NCBI RefSeq assembly: GCF_965278975.1
Contig: NZ_OZ257126.1
Location: 62,001-126,000 of the forward strand
DNA length: 64,000 bases
Source: Ferrovibrio sp965278975
GTDB lineage: Bacteria > Pseudomonadota > Alphaproteobacteria > Ferrovibrionales > Ferrovibrionaceae
Direction of reading: 5' to 3'
Below, in pieces: positions 24,650-32,349 of the stretch; positions within the stretch are counted from its first letter, which is position 1; each line of letters opens with the position of its first letter. A program made the translations under genes and the position numbers. Under the pieces are notes generated by a model. That model made no database searches and was not told the origin of the DNA. It saw nothing but the letters and a program-made list of their open reading frames with translations.

Positions 24650-25711
24650 TTACTTGATCGCCTTGGCTGCCGCTTCGACTGCCTTGGCGTCGAAACGGTT
24701 GATGCCTTCCACGAACTGGTTCGTGTAGAGCGTCTTCGGGTCGATATCGTTCTGCAGCTCGCCGGTCTCGCGCATGAACTTCACGGTCTCGGCAACCATC
24801 TCATGCGGGAATTCGCCCCAGCGCTCGCCCGGATTCAGCTTCAGGAACTCAATGCGGGTGTTGAGCAGATGCAGCGCCTGCTCGAAGGCCTTCGATTCCT
24901 CGATGCCGCTCGGCTTGGTGGCCGGATAGACCTGCCAATGTGCCTTCACCGCGCCCTGCGGATTGGCGATGGCGGCCACCGAGCCTTGCGCGATGCAGCG
25001 CAGGGTCTTCTCAATCGCCTGCGGATTGCTCTTCACATAATCGTCGCGCACGAAGTAGGAGCCGCCCCAGGTCAGCTTCTCGGCTGCCGGCGTGGTGAAG
25101 CGACGCAGCTTCAGGCCAGCGTTCTCAGCGGTAGCAATCTGCGAATCCCAGGTGCCCCAGATATCGACACGGCCGGTCTGCAACGCGGTGATGGCCTGGG
25201 CGCCGACGCCGGTCTCGACGATGTTGAGGTCCTTGTCAGGATTGAGGCCGGCTTCCGAAGCCATGCCGCGGAAAACCTTCACCATCTGCGCACCATAGGA
25301 GAACACGCCCATGGTCTTGCCCTTGAAATCGGCAATGGTCTTGATCGGGCTGCTTTCCAGCACCACCGGGAACTGGAAATTCTTGCGCATGTTGACGTAG
25401 ACGGCGGTGAGCGGCGCGCCCTTGCCGCGTGCGATCACGCCGGCAGCCGGACCCATATTCACCATCTGCGCCTGGCCGGAGAGCACGGCCTGCATCGCGG
25501 CGGTGGAACTGGTCGGCTGCAATTCGACATTCAGGCCTTCCTTTTCCCAGCACTTGCTGAAAATCGGATAGGAGGTGTTGTTGGCCTGCGAGGCATCGAA
25601 CACGCTGGTGCCGATGGCGATGATCACCTTCTCGGCAGCCAGGGCCTGACCGCCGGCGAGTGCCAGCACTGCACCGGCGAGGCCGGCCATCATTTTCATC
25701 TTAGTCTTCAT
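24650..25711 (-). CDS. NitT/TauT-type ABC transporter periplasmic substrate-binding protein
   Basis: The ATG at 25711 follows GGAGG by 9 bases and gives 353 residues; an earlier GTG would include the ribosome-binding site. A signal peptide is evident (AGLAGAVLALAGGQALAA then EKVII). The mature protein resembles SsuA/TauA binding proteins, with the STAAMQAVLSGQAQMVNMGP pocket segment. It is not next to its permease genes but shares the operon. Substrate could be a sulfonate, an aromatic acid or another organic anion; nothing in the sequence decides it. Confidence 0.9.
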   Translation of the reverse strand: MKTKMKMMAGLAGAVLALAGGQALAAEKVIIAIGTSVFDASQANNTSYPIFSKCWEKEGLNVELQPTSSTAAMQAVLSGQAQMVNMGPAAGVIARGKGAPLTAVYVNMRKNFQFPVVLESSPIKTIADFKGKTMGVFSYGAQMVKVFRGMASEAGLNPDKDLNIVETGVGAQAITALQTGRVDIWGTWDSQIATAENAGLKLRRFTTPAAEKLTWGGSYFVRDDYVKSNPQAIEKTLRCIAQGSVAAIANPQGAVKAHWQVYPATKPSGIEESKAFEQALHLLNTRIEFLKLNPGERWGEFPHEMVAETVKFMRETGELQNDIDPKTLYTNQFVEGINRFDAKAVEAAAKAIK

Positions 25712-25751
25712 CTTGCTTTCCTCCACTTGGTTATACTCTGGTTTTTGTTGT

Positions 25752-26540
25752 TCATCGTGGCAGCAAATCGACCGGGGCGCCCAAATGCGCCAGGCCGTCG
25801 ATCTGCAACATCTGCCCGGAAATCATCCGGCCCGCCGGACTGATCAGATATCCTACGAATTCGGCCACTTCCTCGGGCCGCGTGAGGCGGCCGAGCGGAA
25901 TGCCGGCAACCAGGCGTGGCCGCGTTTCCGCACTCACCTCATCGTCAAGACCAGCGGTGGCAACACTGCCCGGCCCGATGCAATTGACCCGGATGCCCTG
26001 CTCCGCCCATTCCAGCGCCAGAGACTTGGTCAAGCCCAGTACGCCGGCACGCGCCGCCACGCCATGAGCCATGCCGATGGCACCGCGCTCGATCGGGCTG
26101 AGCGAGATATTGACGATGGCGCCGCCACTTTTCGCCAGGGCCGGCTGGAAAAGCTGGCAGAGCCGGAACACGGCAGTGAGGTTTAGATCGATCACCGAAT
26201 TCCAGCCGCGCCGCGAAATCTCCGTGGCCGGAACCACAAACTGGCCGCCGGCATTGTTCACCAGCGCGGTCACGTCATGCGCCTCGCCGATAGCCTTGGC
26301 GGCCTCGGTGATCGCTGCGTCGTCGCGCACATCCAGCGGCCGCACGACATAGCGCGCGGCATCGGCGCCGGCCAATGCACCGGTTTCCTCCAGCCGCTCG
26401 GCGCGGCGGCCAATGCCGATAACGCGCGCACCAAGGCCCAGCAGCCGCAGCGCGATGGCGCGGCCAAGGCCGGAACCGGCGCCGGTGACCACCACGGTTT
26501 CGGCTTTCAGGCAGCCATCTTTCAGCACGGCGTCACTCAT
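25752..26540 (-). CDS. SDR-family oxidoreductase of the enoyl-CoA reductase-like type
   Basis: A 262-residue SDR with the TGAGSGLG nucleotide-binding motif at residues 19-26 and NNAG at 95-98. The YxxxK catalytic pair is absent: the aligned residues are Gly160 and Arg164 in HGVAARAGVLGLTKSLALEW. This GAARAGV-LTKSLA pattern is known from the PECR-type enoyl-CoA/dienoyl-CoA reductase branch of the family, which acts on acyl-CoA thioesters. With a CoA ligase and acyl-CoA dehydrogenase alongside, a redox step on a CoA ester is likely. The PaaK-like stop overlaps its start by 4 bp. Confidence 0.85.
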   Translation of the reverse strand: MSDAVLKDGCLKAETVVVTGAGSGLGRAIALRLLGLGARVIGIGRRAERLEETGALAGADAARYVVRPLDVRDDAAITEAAKAIGEAHDVTALVNNAGGQFVVPATEISRRGWNSVIDLNLTAVFRLCQLFQPALAKSGGAIVNISLSPIERGAIGMAHGVAARAGVLGLTKSLALEWAEQGIRVNCIGPGSVATAGLDDEVSAETRPRLVAGIPLGRLTRPEEVAEFVGYLISPAGRMISGQMLQIDGLAHLGAPVDLLPR

Positions 26541-27871
26541 ACCGCCGGCTCCTGGATCACGCGCTTCGACTTGTGGCTTGACCGCGACAGCGTATCCGGT
26601 GCCAGCAATTCCACTTCCGCCCGCACCTGCAGCCGCTCCTTGATCAGACTGCTCAGGCGCTGGCTGAGATCAACCGGTGCATCGGAGAGCGCTTCCACCT
26701 GCAGGCGGATACCGGTGGGGAAACCGCCGGCATCGGTCAGCTTGCCGCCGACAATGATGCGGTATTCGTCGGTGGTGCCGCTGGTGGAGCGGATCAGTTC
26801 TTCCACAGCCGAAGGGAACAGGTTCACGCCACGGATCACCAGCATGTCGTCGCCGCGGCCCAGCACGCCATTGATCAGGCGGGAATGGGTGCGGCCACAG
26901 GCGCAGGTCTCACGCCGGCGCGACACGATGTCGCCAGTCCACCAGCGCACCAGCGGGCCAGCCTGCTTGTCGAGATGGGTCAGCACCAGCACGCCGCGCT
27001 CGCCATCATTCACCGCCTTGCCGGTATCCGGATCGACGATTTCGGCATAGGCGAAATCTTCCAGCAGATGCGGGCCGGTCTGCGCCTCGCAATCCCAGCC
27101 GATGGTCTGGAATTCCAGCGAGCCATAGGCGTCGTAGCATTTCGCGCCCCACAATTCCTCGATGCGGGAGCGCGTCGCCGGGATGCTCGCGCCAGGCTCG
27201 CCGCCCACCATGATGCGCTTCACCGGCGAGGCGGCGCTGTCATAGCCAAGCTTGGCTGCGGTTTCCGCCAGATGCAGCATGAAAGAGGGCGTGCCGCAGA
27301 TGATCTCGGTGCCGAATTCATAGATCGAATGCACCTGGCGCTCGGTCTCGCCGCTGCCGGCGGGAATGCAGATGGCACCGGCGCGCTGATAGCCCGCCGT
27401 GGCGCCAAGGCCGCCGACAAACCAGGTATAGGTGAACAGGCACTGGAAAACCTGGCCCGGGCGCACGCCCTGCGACCAGGCGCCGCGCGCGTAATTGTCG
27501 GCCCAGCGGGCGAGGTCCGCCTCGGTCCAGAATTGCGGCGCCGGCTTGGCCGTGGTACCGGACGAGAAATGCACCCGGCGCACCTGCTCGCGTGGCGCGG
27601 CGACGAATTCGCCCCAGGGCGGCTGGCGCTGCACGGAGGCGACATAATCGGCCTTCTTGGTCAGCGGCAGTCGCGACAAGTCATCGAAGCTCTTGAGGCT
27701 GGCGGCATCGAAGCCGATGTCCTTGAAGGCACGCTTGTAGAAGATGCTGTTGGCGCCGACATAGGCGAGCTGGCGCTTCAACGATGCCAGCTGCTCGGAT
27801 TCCAGGCGATCGCGCGACCAGGTTTCGCGCTCGTCCCAGAAACGGTCGGAATACGGGCGGACGTCAGCCAT
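26537..27871 (-). CDS. Phenylacetate-CoA ligase-family (PaaK-like) AMP-forming acyl-CoA ligase
   Basis: From ATG 27871 the protein has 444 residues; the frame upstream lies within the TetR gene and I treat it as shadow. The adenylate-forming signature is FSSGTTAKPAPQFW, followed by the acceptor-domain YGSLE near residue 262 and the C-terminal hinge region LVRWWTGDIV and GRGDDMLVIRG. PaaK-type enzymes activate aryl or other carboxylic acids with ATP and CoA in the cytoplasm. A CAC cluster (RRETCACGRTH) close to the hinge is typical of PaaK. The start lies within the last 8 bases of the TetR gene. Confidence 0.88.
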   Translation of the reverse strand: MADVRPYSDRFWDERETWSRDRLESEQLASLKRQLAYVGANSIFYKRAFKDIGFDAASLKSFDDLSRLPLTKKADYVASVQRQPPWGEFVAAPREQVRRVHFSSGTTAKPAPQFWTEADLARWADNYARGAWSQGVRPGQVFQCLFTYTWFVGGLGATAGYQRAGAICIPAGSGETERQVHSIYEFGTEIICGTPSFMLHLAETAAKLGYDSAASPVKRIMVGGEPGASIPATRSRIEELWGAKCYDAYGSLEFQTIGWDCEAQTGPHLLEDFAYAEIVDPDTGKAVNDGERGVLVLTHLDKQAGPLVRWWTGDIVSRRRETCACGRTHSRLINGVLGRGDDMLVIRGVNLFPSAVEELIRSTSGTTDEYRIIVGGKLTDAGGFPTGIRLQVEALSDAPVDLSQRLSSLIKERLQVRAEVELLAPDTLSRSSHKSKRVIQEPAV

Positions 27872-28511
27872 GGGTCTTGCCGCCCAATCCACGGATCGCA
27901 AACGTGGCAATCTCTTCCGCCATCGCCTGCTGGCGTTCCGGCGTTTCTTCCGGGCCGGGGCGATACCAGATCGTGGTCCAGTTCAAGGCGCCGAAGAATG
28001 CCTTCACCACCATGCGGGTGTCCTGCGGCGGGATCAGGCCGGCCTGCAAGGCCTCCTCAATCGGCCCGGCGAACAAAGCTTGGTATTCATCGCGCAGTTC
28101 CAGGATGCGGGCGAGCAGCGAACGCTGCTCCGGCGTGGTCTGGCCGGCCAGGTGCATCTCAAGACCCTGCACCGCCACGCGCTGGAACGGCAACTGCGTC
28201 ATGATGATCAGGATATGCGCCACCGCCATGGCATGCAGGCGCCGCAGCGGATCGCCGCCACTGGCCGCCAGCGGGCGCACCACATCGAGGTCCAGCCGCA
28301 TCGCCTCGAAATGCACGTCAAAAAACAGATCCGCCTTGCTGCGGTAATAGTGATAGACGCGGCCTTTGGTCGCGTTCATCAAATCCGCCACGTCGTCGAT
28401 GCTCGCCGCCGAGTAACCCTTGCGCATGAAGGCAATGGCGGCGGCCTTGAGAATCTCGGCGCGGTTCTGTTCCTCGGCGTTGGTGCCCGAGCGAATGGCG
28501 GCAACGGTCAT
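27864..28511 (-). CDS. TetR/AcrR-family transcriptional regulator of the catabolic operon
   Basis: A 215-residue regulator with an N-terminal HTH (ILKAAAIAFMRKGYSAASID, then TKGRVYHYYRSKADLFF) and an all-helical ligand domain of the kind that senses acyl-CoA or small acids. It is the second gene of the operon: its start overlaps the acyl-CoA dehydrogenase stop by 4 bp. Co-transcription and an inverted repeat ahead of the first gene suggest negative autoregulation, with an acyl-CoA intermediate as a plausible inducer. Confidence 0.88.
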   Translation of the reverse strand: MTVAAIRSGTNAEEQNRAEILKAAAIAFMRKGYSAASIDDVADLMNATKGRVYHYYRSKADLFFDVHFEAMRLDLDVVRPLAASGGDPLRRLHAMAVAHILIIMTQLPFQRVAVQGLEMHLAGQTTPEQRSLLARILELRDEYQALFAGPIEEALQAGLIPPQDTRMVVKAFFGALNWTTIWYRPGPEETPERQQAMAEEIATFAIRGLGGKTHG

Positions 28512-29743
28512 TTGTCGTCTCCCAAGGCAGCGGCAGCGGCTGACTGGATCGCGCGCATCAGCACCAGGCGCTGGATTTCCGAGGTGCCCTCATAGATTTC
28601 CGTGGCGCGCTGGTCGCGGTAGAAACGCTCCACCGGAGTCGGGCGCACATAGCCACGGCCGCCGAATACCTGTACGCCGAGATCGACCGCCTGATGCGCC
28701 ACTTCGGTGGCGAACAACTTGGTCATGGCGCCGAGATTGGCGATATCCTGGCCGGCATCGAATTGCCGCGCCGCTTCGTAGACCATCATGCGTGCCGCCG
28801 AGAGCTGCATCGCGGTATCGGCGATCTGGAAGCCAAGGCCCTGATGGCTGAGGATGGCCTGGCCGAAAGTCTGGCGCGATGCCGCGAAGGCGGTCATCTC
28901 GCGATAGGCGCCAAGCCCGATGCCGACTGACTGCGCCGCCACGGTGATGCGGCCGACATTGAGCGTTTCCAGTGCCAGGCGCAAAGCGGCGCCCGGCGCC
29001 GCGATCAGCGCCGCATCGTCCACCAGGGTATCGAAATCGATCACCGTGGTGGCGGTGCCGCGCATGCCCATCTTGTCTTCCTTGGCATGCACCTGCACGC
29101 CCGGCGCATCGGCATGCACCATATAGGCGGCGATGCCGGCGCGGCCGCTGCCCGGCCGGGTCTGGGCGAACAGCAGGTATTTCCTGGCGATGCCGCCATT
29201 ACCGATCCAGCATTTGGTGCCGCGCAGGCGCCAGCCGCTGCCCTCACGGGTGGCGGTGGTAGCCATGTTGGCCGGGTCGGAGCCGGCACTGGGTTCGCTG
29301 AGCGCAAAGGAAATATAAACATCGTCGCGCACCAGCGCGGTGAGATGCTCCTGGCGCTGGGCATCGCTGCCGCCGACCAGCAGCGGATGCGCACCAAGCT
29401 GCAGGGTGGCGATGATGCCGCTGGTGGAGGCGCAATGGGCAGCGATCTCCTCGATCACGGCGCTCAGCGAGGTGAGCGAGGCACCCGCGCCGCCATAGGC
29501 CTTGGGCAGGAACATGGTGCTTATGCCAGCCTGGCGCAGCAGGGCCACATTCTCGTAGGGGAAACGCTGCTCGCGGTCGATCACCGGGGCGAGATCGGAG
29601 AAGTGATCGAGCGAGAGCCGGCGGGCCTTGGCGCGCCACTGGGCGGAATCGGCGTCTAGCTGGGGCTCCCAGATAATGGGGGTGCCGGCGGCCGCATAGG
29701 ACGGCTCGCCATTCCAGCGGGAATAGCCTCGTGCTTCGGACAT
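28508..29743 (-). CDS. Acyl-CoA dehydrogenase family protein
   Basis: A 411-residue flavoprotein. The helical N-terminal domain is followed by the FAD-contact segment SFALSEPSAGSDP near residue 145, and the C-terminal domain holds the catalytic base Glu385 in YEGTSEIQR. The AGGG ... QVFGGRGY motif near residue 365 is also typical. It introduces an alpha-beta double bond into a CoA ester. An AGGAGGAAACAA site precedes the ATG. As first gene of a 15-gene minus-strand operon, its promoter region controls the whole pathway. A shorter-chain or branched-chain substrate is plausible. Confidence 0.92.
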   Translation of the reverse strand: MSEARGYSRWNGEPSYAAAGTPIIWEPQLDADSAQWRAKARRLSLDHFSDLAPVIDREQRFPYENVALLRQAGISTMFLPKAYGGAGASLTSLSAVIEEIAAHCASTSGIIATLQLGAHPLLVGGSDAQRQEHLTALVRDDVYISFALSEPSAGSDPANMATTATREGSGWRLRGTKCWIGNGGIARKYLLFAQTRPGSGRAGIAAYMVHADAPGVQVHAKEDKMGMRGTATTVIDFDTLVDDAALIAAPGAALRLALETLNVGRITVAAQSVGIGLGAYREMTAFAASRQTFGQAILSHQGLGFQIADTAMQLSAARMMVYEAARQFDAGQDIANLGAMTKLFATEVAHQAVDLGVQVFGGRGYVRPTPVERFYRDQRATEIYEGTSEIQRLVLMRAIQSAAAAALGDDK

Positions 29744-29758
29744 TTGTTTCCTCCTGGG

Positions 29759-29784
29759 AAAAACCTACTAGGTAGTATGTTTTT
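29759..29784. promoter_or_regulatory. Candidate TetR operator before the catabolic operon
   Basis: A 26-bp inverted repeat with arms AAAAACCTAC and GTATGTTTTT (one mismatch) around TAGGTA. A perfect inner palindrome ACCTACTAGGT lies at 29763-29773. It begins 16 bases upstream of the acyl-CoA dehydrogenase start codon and would overlap the promoter or transcription start, as expected for repression by the TetR protein encoded in the same operon. Confidence 0.6.
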
Positions 29785-30015
29785 CTGCAAGTAGAATCTA
29801 TGGCTTATTTCAAAGCCCTCCGCATATCGCTTTCCAAGGCGGAAAACCGCGAAGCCTTGCCGGATTGGTTTTGCATGGGAGCGCCCGCAGGCCCAGCTTG
29901 AACCGGACATGCTTGCGGACAGCCGTTTCCAGGCAAGCGGCTGCTGGCAATAGGCGGTAAGTTTTTCAGCAACTTAGCGAAACCGGCCAACGCCGTTTGC
30001 ATTTGTTTGCAAACC
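29785..30015. other. Intergenic region between catabolic operon and tRNA gene
   Basis: No supported gene on either strand; open frames here have no recognisable content. The region presumably holds the remaining promoter elements of the minus-strand operon and the upstream part of the tRNA promoter. Confidence 0.4.
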
Positions 30016-30044
30016 TTGCATTTGGCGATGCGGGCCAATATCTT
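30016..30044 (+). promoter_or_regulatory. Sigma-70-type promoter for tRNA-Leu
   Basis: TTGCAT and TATCTT are separated by 17 bases, a good match in sequence and spacing. Transcription would start a few bases later and the tRNA begins 20 bases downstream. Confidence 0.55.
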
Positions 30045-30064
30045 GCGCGCCGCTGCTGTTCCGT

Positions 30065-30149
30065 GCGGGTGTGGTGTAATTGGTAGCCGCGCCAGACTCA
30101 AAATCTGGTTCCGAGAGGAGTGTCGGTTCGAGTCCGACCACCCGCACCA
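30065..30149 (+). tRNA. tRNA-Leu(CAA)
   Basis: An 85-base cloverleaf with encoded CCA. The acceptor arm pairs GCGGGTG with CACCCGC, the anticodon stem CCAGA/TCTGG encloses CTCAAAA giving anticodon CAA (reads UUG), the T arm is GTCGG-TTCGAGT-CCGAC, and there is the long class II variable arm expected for leucine tRNA. Confidence 0.97.
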
Positions 30150-30229
30150 CTCATTCCCCGCACTGGCTGCCAAACCAGATAGCCCTCGGGCATGGACAAA
30201 GCCGTGACCAACGGCTACTGCCAGTGCCA

Positions 30230-30808
30230 ATGAAAAAGCTCTACGACTGGACTATGCGCCAGGCCGCCAGCCCCAAGGCTGGCCGCTGGCTCGGCTTCAT
30301 CTCCTTCCTGGAAAGCTCTGTCTTCCCGATCCCGCCAGACGTGATGCTGGTGCCGATGTGCCTGGCGCAGCGCGAGCGCGCCTTTCACTATGCCCTGATC
30401 TGCACTATCGCCTCGGTGATCGGCGGCCTGTTCGGCTACGCCATCGGTTATTTCCTGATCGAGACCCTGGGCGACATCATCATCCGCGCCTATGGCTATG
30501 GCGATAAGCTGCATGCCTTCCAGGAGGCGTATCAGGAATGGGGCGTCTGGATCATCCTGGTGAAGGGCCTGACGCCAATCCCCTACAAGCTGGTGACCAT
30601 CGCCAGCGGCGCGGCGCATTTCAGCCTGCTGGCTTTCACGCTGGCTTCCATCGTCACGCGCGGCCTGCGCTTCTTCCTGATCGCCGCCCTGCTATGGCGC
30701 TTCGGCCCGCCGATCAAGGAATTCATCGAAAAGCGCCTGACGATCCTGACCTGGATCTTCTTCATCGGCCTGATTGGCGGCTTCGTCGTCGTCCGCTTCA
30801 TTCTCTAG
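30230..30808 (+). CDS. DedA/SNARE-associated (YqaA-type) membrane protein
   Basis: The ATG at 30230 gives 192 residues; longer in-frame starts overlap the tRNA. The sequence shows the YqaA/DedA pattern: FLESSVFPIPPDVMLVP early on, a glycine-rich helix ASVIGGLFGYAIGYF, and KGLTPIPYKLVTIASG with the proline-containing re-entrant loop. DedA-family proteins are inner-membrane transporters or flippases of lipid carriers and have roles in membrane homeostasis. The ribosome-binding site is weak. A terminator follows immediately. Confidence 0.88.
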   Translation: MKKLYDWTMRQAASPKAGRWLGFISFLESSVFPIPPDVMLVPMCLAQRERAFHYALICTIASVIGGLFGYAIGYFLIETLGDIIIRAYGYGDKLHAFQEAYQEWGVWIILVKGLTPIPYKLVTIASGAAHFSLLAFTLASIVTRGLRFFLIAALLWRFGPPIKEFIEKRLTILTWIFFIGLIGGFVVVRFIL

Positions 30809-30814
30809 AAAAGC

Positions 30815-30849
30815 GAGCCCCGGGCCGGTTGCCCGGCCCGGGGCTCTTT
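30815..30849. terminator. Bidirectional terminator between convergent genes
   Basis: Perfect 14-bp GC-rich arms (30815-30828 and 30833-30846) with a TTGC loop, followed by TTT on the plus strand. It lies between the convergent YqaA-type and CpxP-like genes and could serve both. Confidence 0.8.
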
Positions 30850-30865
30850 CACTGTTGGTCAGGCT

Positions 30866-31414
30866 TTAGCGGCCGGGCGCGCGATGCGGACCGCCATGCA
30901 TAGCGCCATGCGGGCCAGGACGGCCCAGCATCGCCATCGGCGGCAATTCGGCAAAGCGGTCGCGCTGCTCAGCGGTAAGCTGCGGCAGCAACTGCTCGAC
31001 AGCACCGCGCCGCAGCTTCACGCTTTCAAGCTCGGCACTGAGGCGGTCTTCCTGACCGCGCAGACGCTGCACCGGATCGGGCTTCGCCGGTGCGGTGCCT
31101 TCCGCCTTGGCCGGCTGCGGCTGCGTGCTGCACAGAGCCTGCATCGGCCCCTGGCTGGCGCGCAATTCGCGGGCGAAGCTGTCCCACGCCGTGCGCTGGG
31201 TCGCGGTGATGCCGAGCTTGGTTTCGGCGAAGCCGAGCCAGCCGGCGAGCCAGGCCGGCGCATCGGCGCAGGCACGCTGGCGATGCATTTCCATGCGTTC
31301 GGTGCGGCTCGGGGGAGCGGCACCATCACGCGTACCAGGCGCGGCAAGCGCCGGCAGTGTGAACAGACTGACCGCCATCAGGCCGGCGGCAAGGGTTTGG
31401 GAACGAGTAAGCAT
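30866..31414 (-). CDS. Periplasmic Spy/CpxP-like LTXXQ-motif protein
   Basis: ATG 31414 is preceded by GGAGG at 7 bases and gives 182 residues with a signal peptide (LMAVSLFTLPALAAPG). The mature part has two LTXXQ-type repeats, LGITATQRTAWDSF and LTAEQRDRF, as in the Spy/CpxP chaperones and metal-sensing regulators of the envelope. Its C-terminus is rich in Gly, Pro and His (MHGGPHRAPGR), which could bind metal. It is divergent from a response regulator/histidine kinase pair, the same arrangement as cpxP with cpxRA, so it is likely a target and modulator of that system. Confidence 0.82.
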   Translation of the reverse strand: MLTRSQTLAAGLMAVSLFTLPALAAPGTRDGAAPPSRTERMEMHRQRACADAPAWLAGWLGFAETKLGITATQRTAWDSFARELRASQGPMQALCSTQPQPAKAEGTAPAKPDPVQRLRGQEDRLSAELESVKLRRGAVEQLLPQLTAEQRDRFAELPPMAMLGRPGPHGAMHGGPHRAPGR

Positions 31415-31523
31415 GATCAACCTCCAGTGCAGGGATGCCCCAATACAAAGACGCCGCGTGGGGGGAGCGGCATCTGAGGTCAATCTAAAACAGCCCAACC
31501 CGGGCAGGATGACGGCAGCGCTA

Positions 31524-31544
31524 CGGTTGGTAACCGACTGTTAC
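31524..31544. promoter_or_regulatory. Overlapping inverted repeats in the CpxP-like/two-component divergent promoter
   Basis: CGGTTGGTAACCG (31524-31536) and GTAAC-N5-GTTAC (31530-31544) are overlapping palindromes in the 206-base interval between the divergent genes. They are candidate binding sites for the encoded OmpR-type regulator; this is inferred from position and symmetry. Confidence 0.4.
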
Positions 31545-31620
31545 AAAGGAATCCTTGCCCATCGCCGGCACCGCGCCATGATAAGGCCACGATTTCCCCC
31601 CCTACTGAAACCGACCCGCC

Positions 31621-32349
31621 ATGGCCCGTAGCCCGCATATCCTCATCGTCGACGACGACCGCGAAATCCGCAGCCTGCTGCAGCATTTCCTCACCGAGCA
31701 TGGCTTCCGCGTCACGCCCGCCAGCGATGGCAAGGGCATGATGGCGGCACTGAAAACCGGCCGTTTCGATCTGGTGGTGCTGGATCTCATGCTGCCAGGC
31801 GAGGACGGCCTGTCACTCTGCCGCAAGCTGCGCCAGGAAACCGCTTTGCCGGTGCTGATGCTCACCGCGATGTCGGGCGAGACCGACCGCATCCTCGGCC
31901 TGGAACTCGGCGCCGACGATTATCTCACCAAGCCGTTCAGTCCGCGCGAACTGGTGGCGCGGATCAAGGCGATCCTGCGCCGTGTCGGCCCCGGTGCCGC
32001 CAGCAGTGAAGCCGAGCGCCCGACCGCCTATGGCTTCGAGGGCTGGACACTGGAAATCGGCAAGCGCCATCTGCGTTCGGCGGAAGGTACCTTGCTGCCG
32101 CTCACCTCGGGCGAGTTCGATCTGCTGCTGGCTTTCGTCGAACATCCGCAGCGCATCCTGAGCCGCGAGCAGCTACTCGATATCACGCGCGGCCGCTCGA
32201 CCTTGCTGTTCGACCGCAGCGTCGATGTGCAGGTCAGCCGCCTGCGCCGCAAGATTGAGATCGATCCGAACATGCCGGAGCTGATCAAGACCGTGCGTAG
32301 CGGCGGCTATATCTTCACCCCCGCCGTCAAGGTTTTTGCTGCCGCATGA
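31621..32349 (+). CDS. OmpR/PhoB-family response regulator
   Basis: A 242-residue two-domain regulator. The receiver has the acidic pocket IVDDDRE near residue 10, phosphoacceptor Asp in VVLDLMLPGEDG near residue 55 and the conserved Lys in LTKPFSPREL. The C-terminal winged helix carries LTSGEFDLLLAF and the recognition helix region RSVDVQVSRLRRKIE. Its stop overlaps the kinase start (ATGA). The gene is divergent from a CpxP-like protein, suggesting an envelope-stress or metal-sensing circuit. Confidence 0.93.
   Translation: MARSPHILIVDDDREIRSLLQHFLTEHGFRVTPASDGKGMMAALKTGRFDLVVLDLMLPGEDGLSLCRKLRQETALPVLMLTAMSGETDRILGLELGADDYLTKPFSPRELVARIKAILRRVGPGAASSEAERPTAYGFEGWTLEIGKRHLRSAEGTLLPLTSGEFDLLLAFVEHPQRILSREQLLDITRGRSTLLFDRSVDVQVSRLRRKIEIDPNMPELIKTVRSGGYIFTPAVKVFAAA

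Noticed and set aside
20432..25711. A taurine or alkanesulfonate (tau/ssu) utilisation operon
   Set aside because: The transporter and TauD relatives fit loosely, but there is no SsuD/SsuE monooxygenase and the CoA-ester and lyase genes do not belong to sulfonate pathways.
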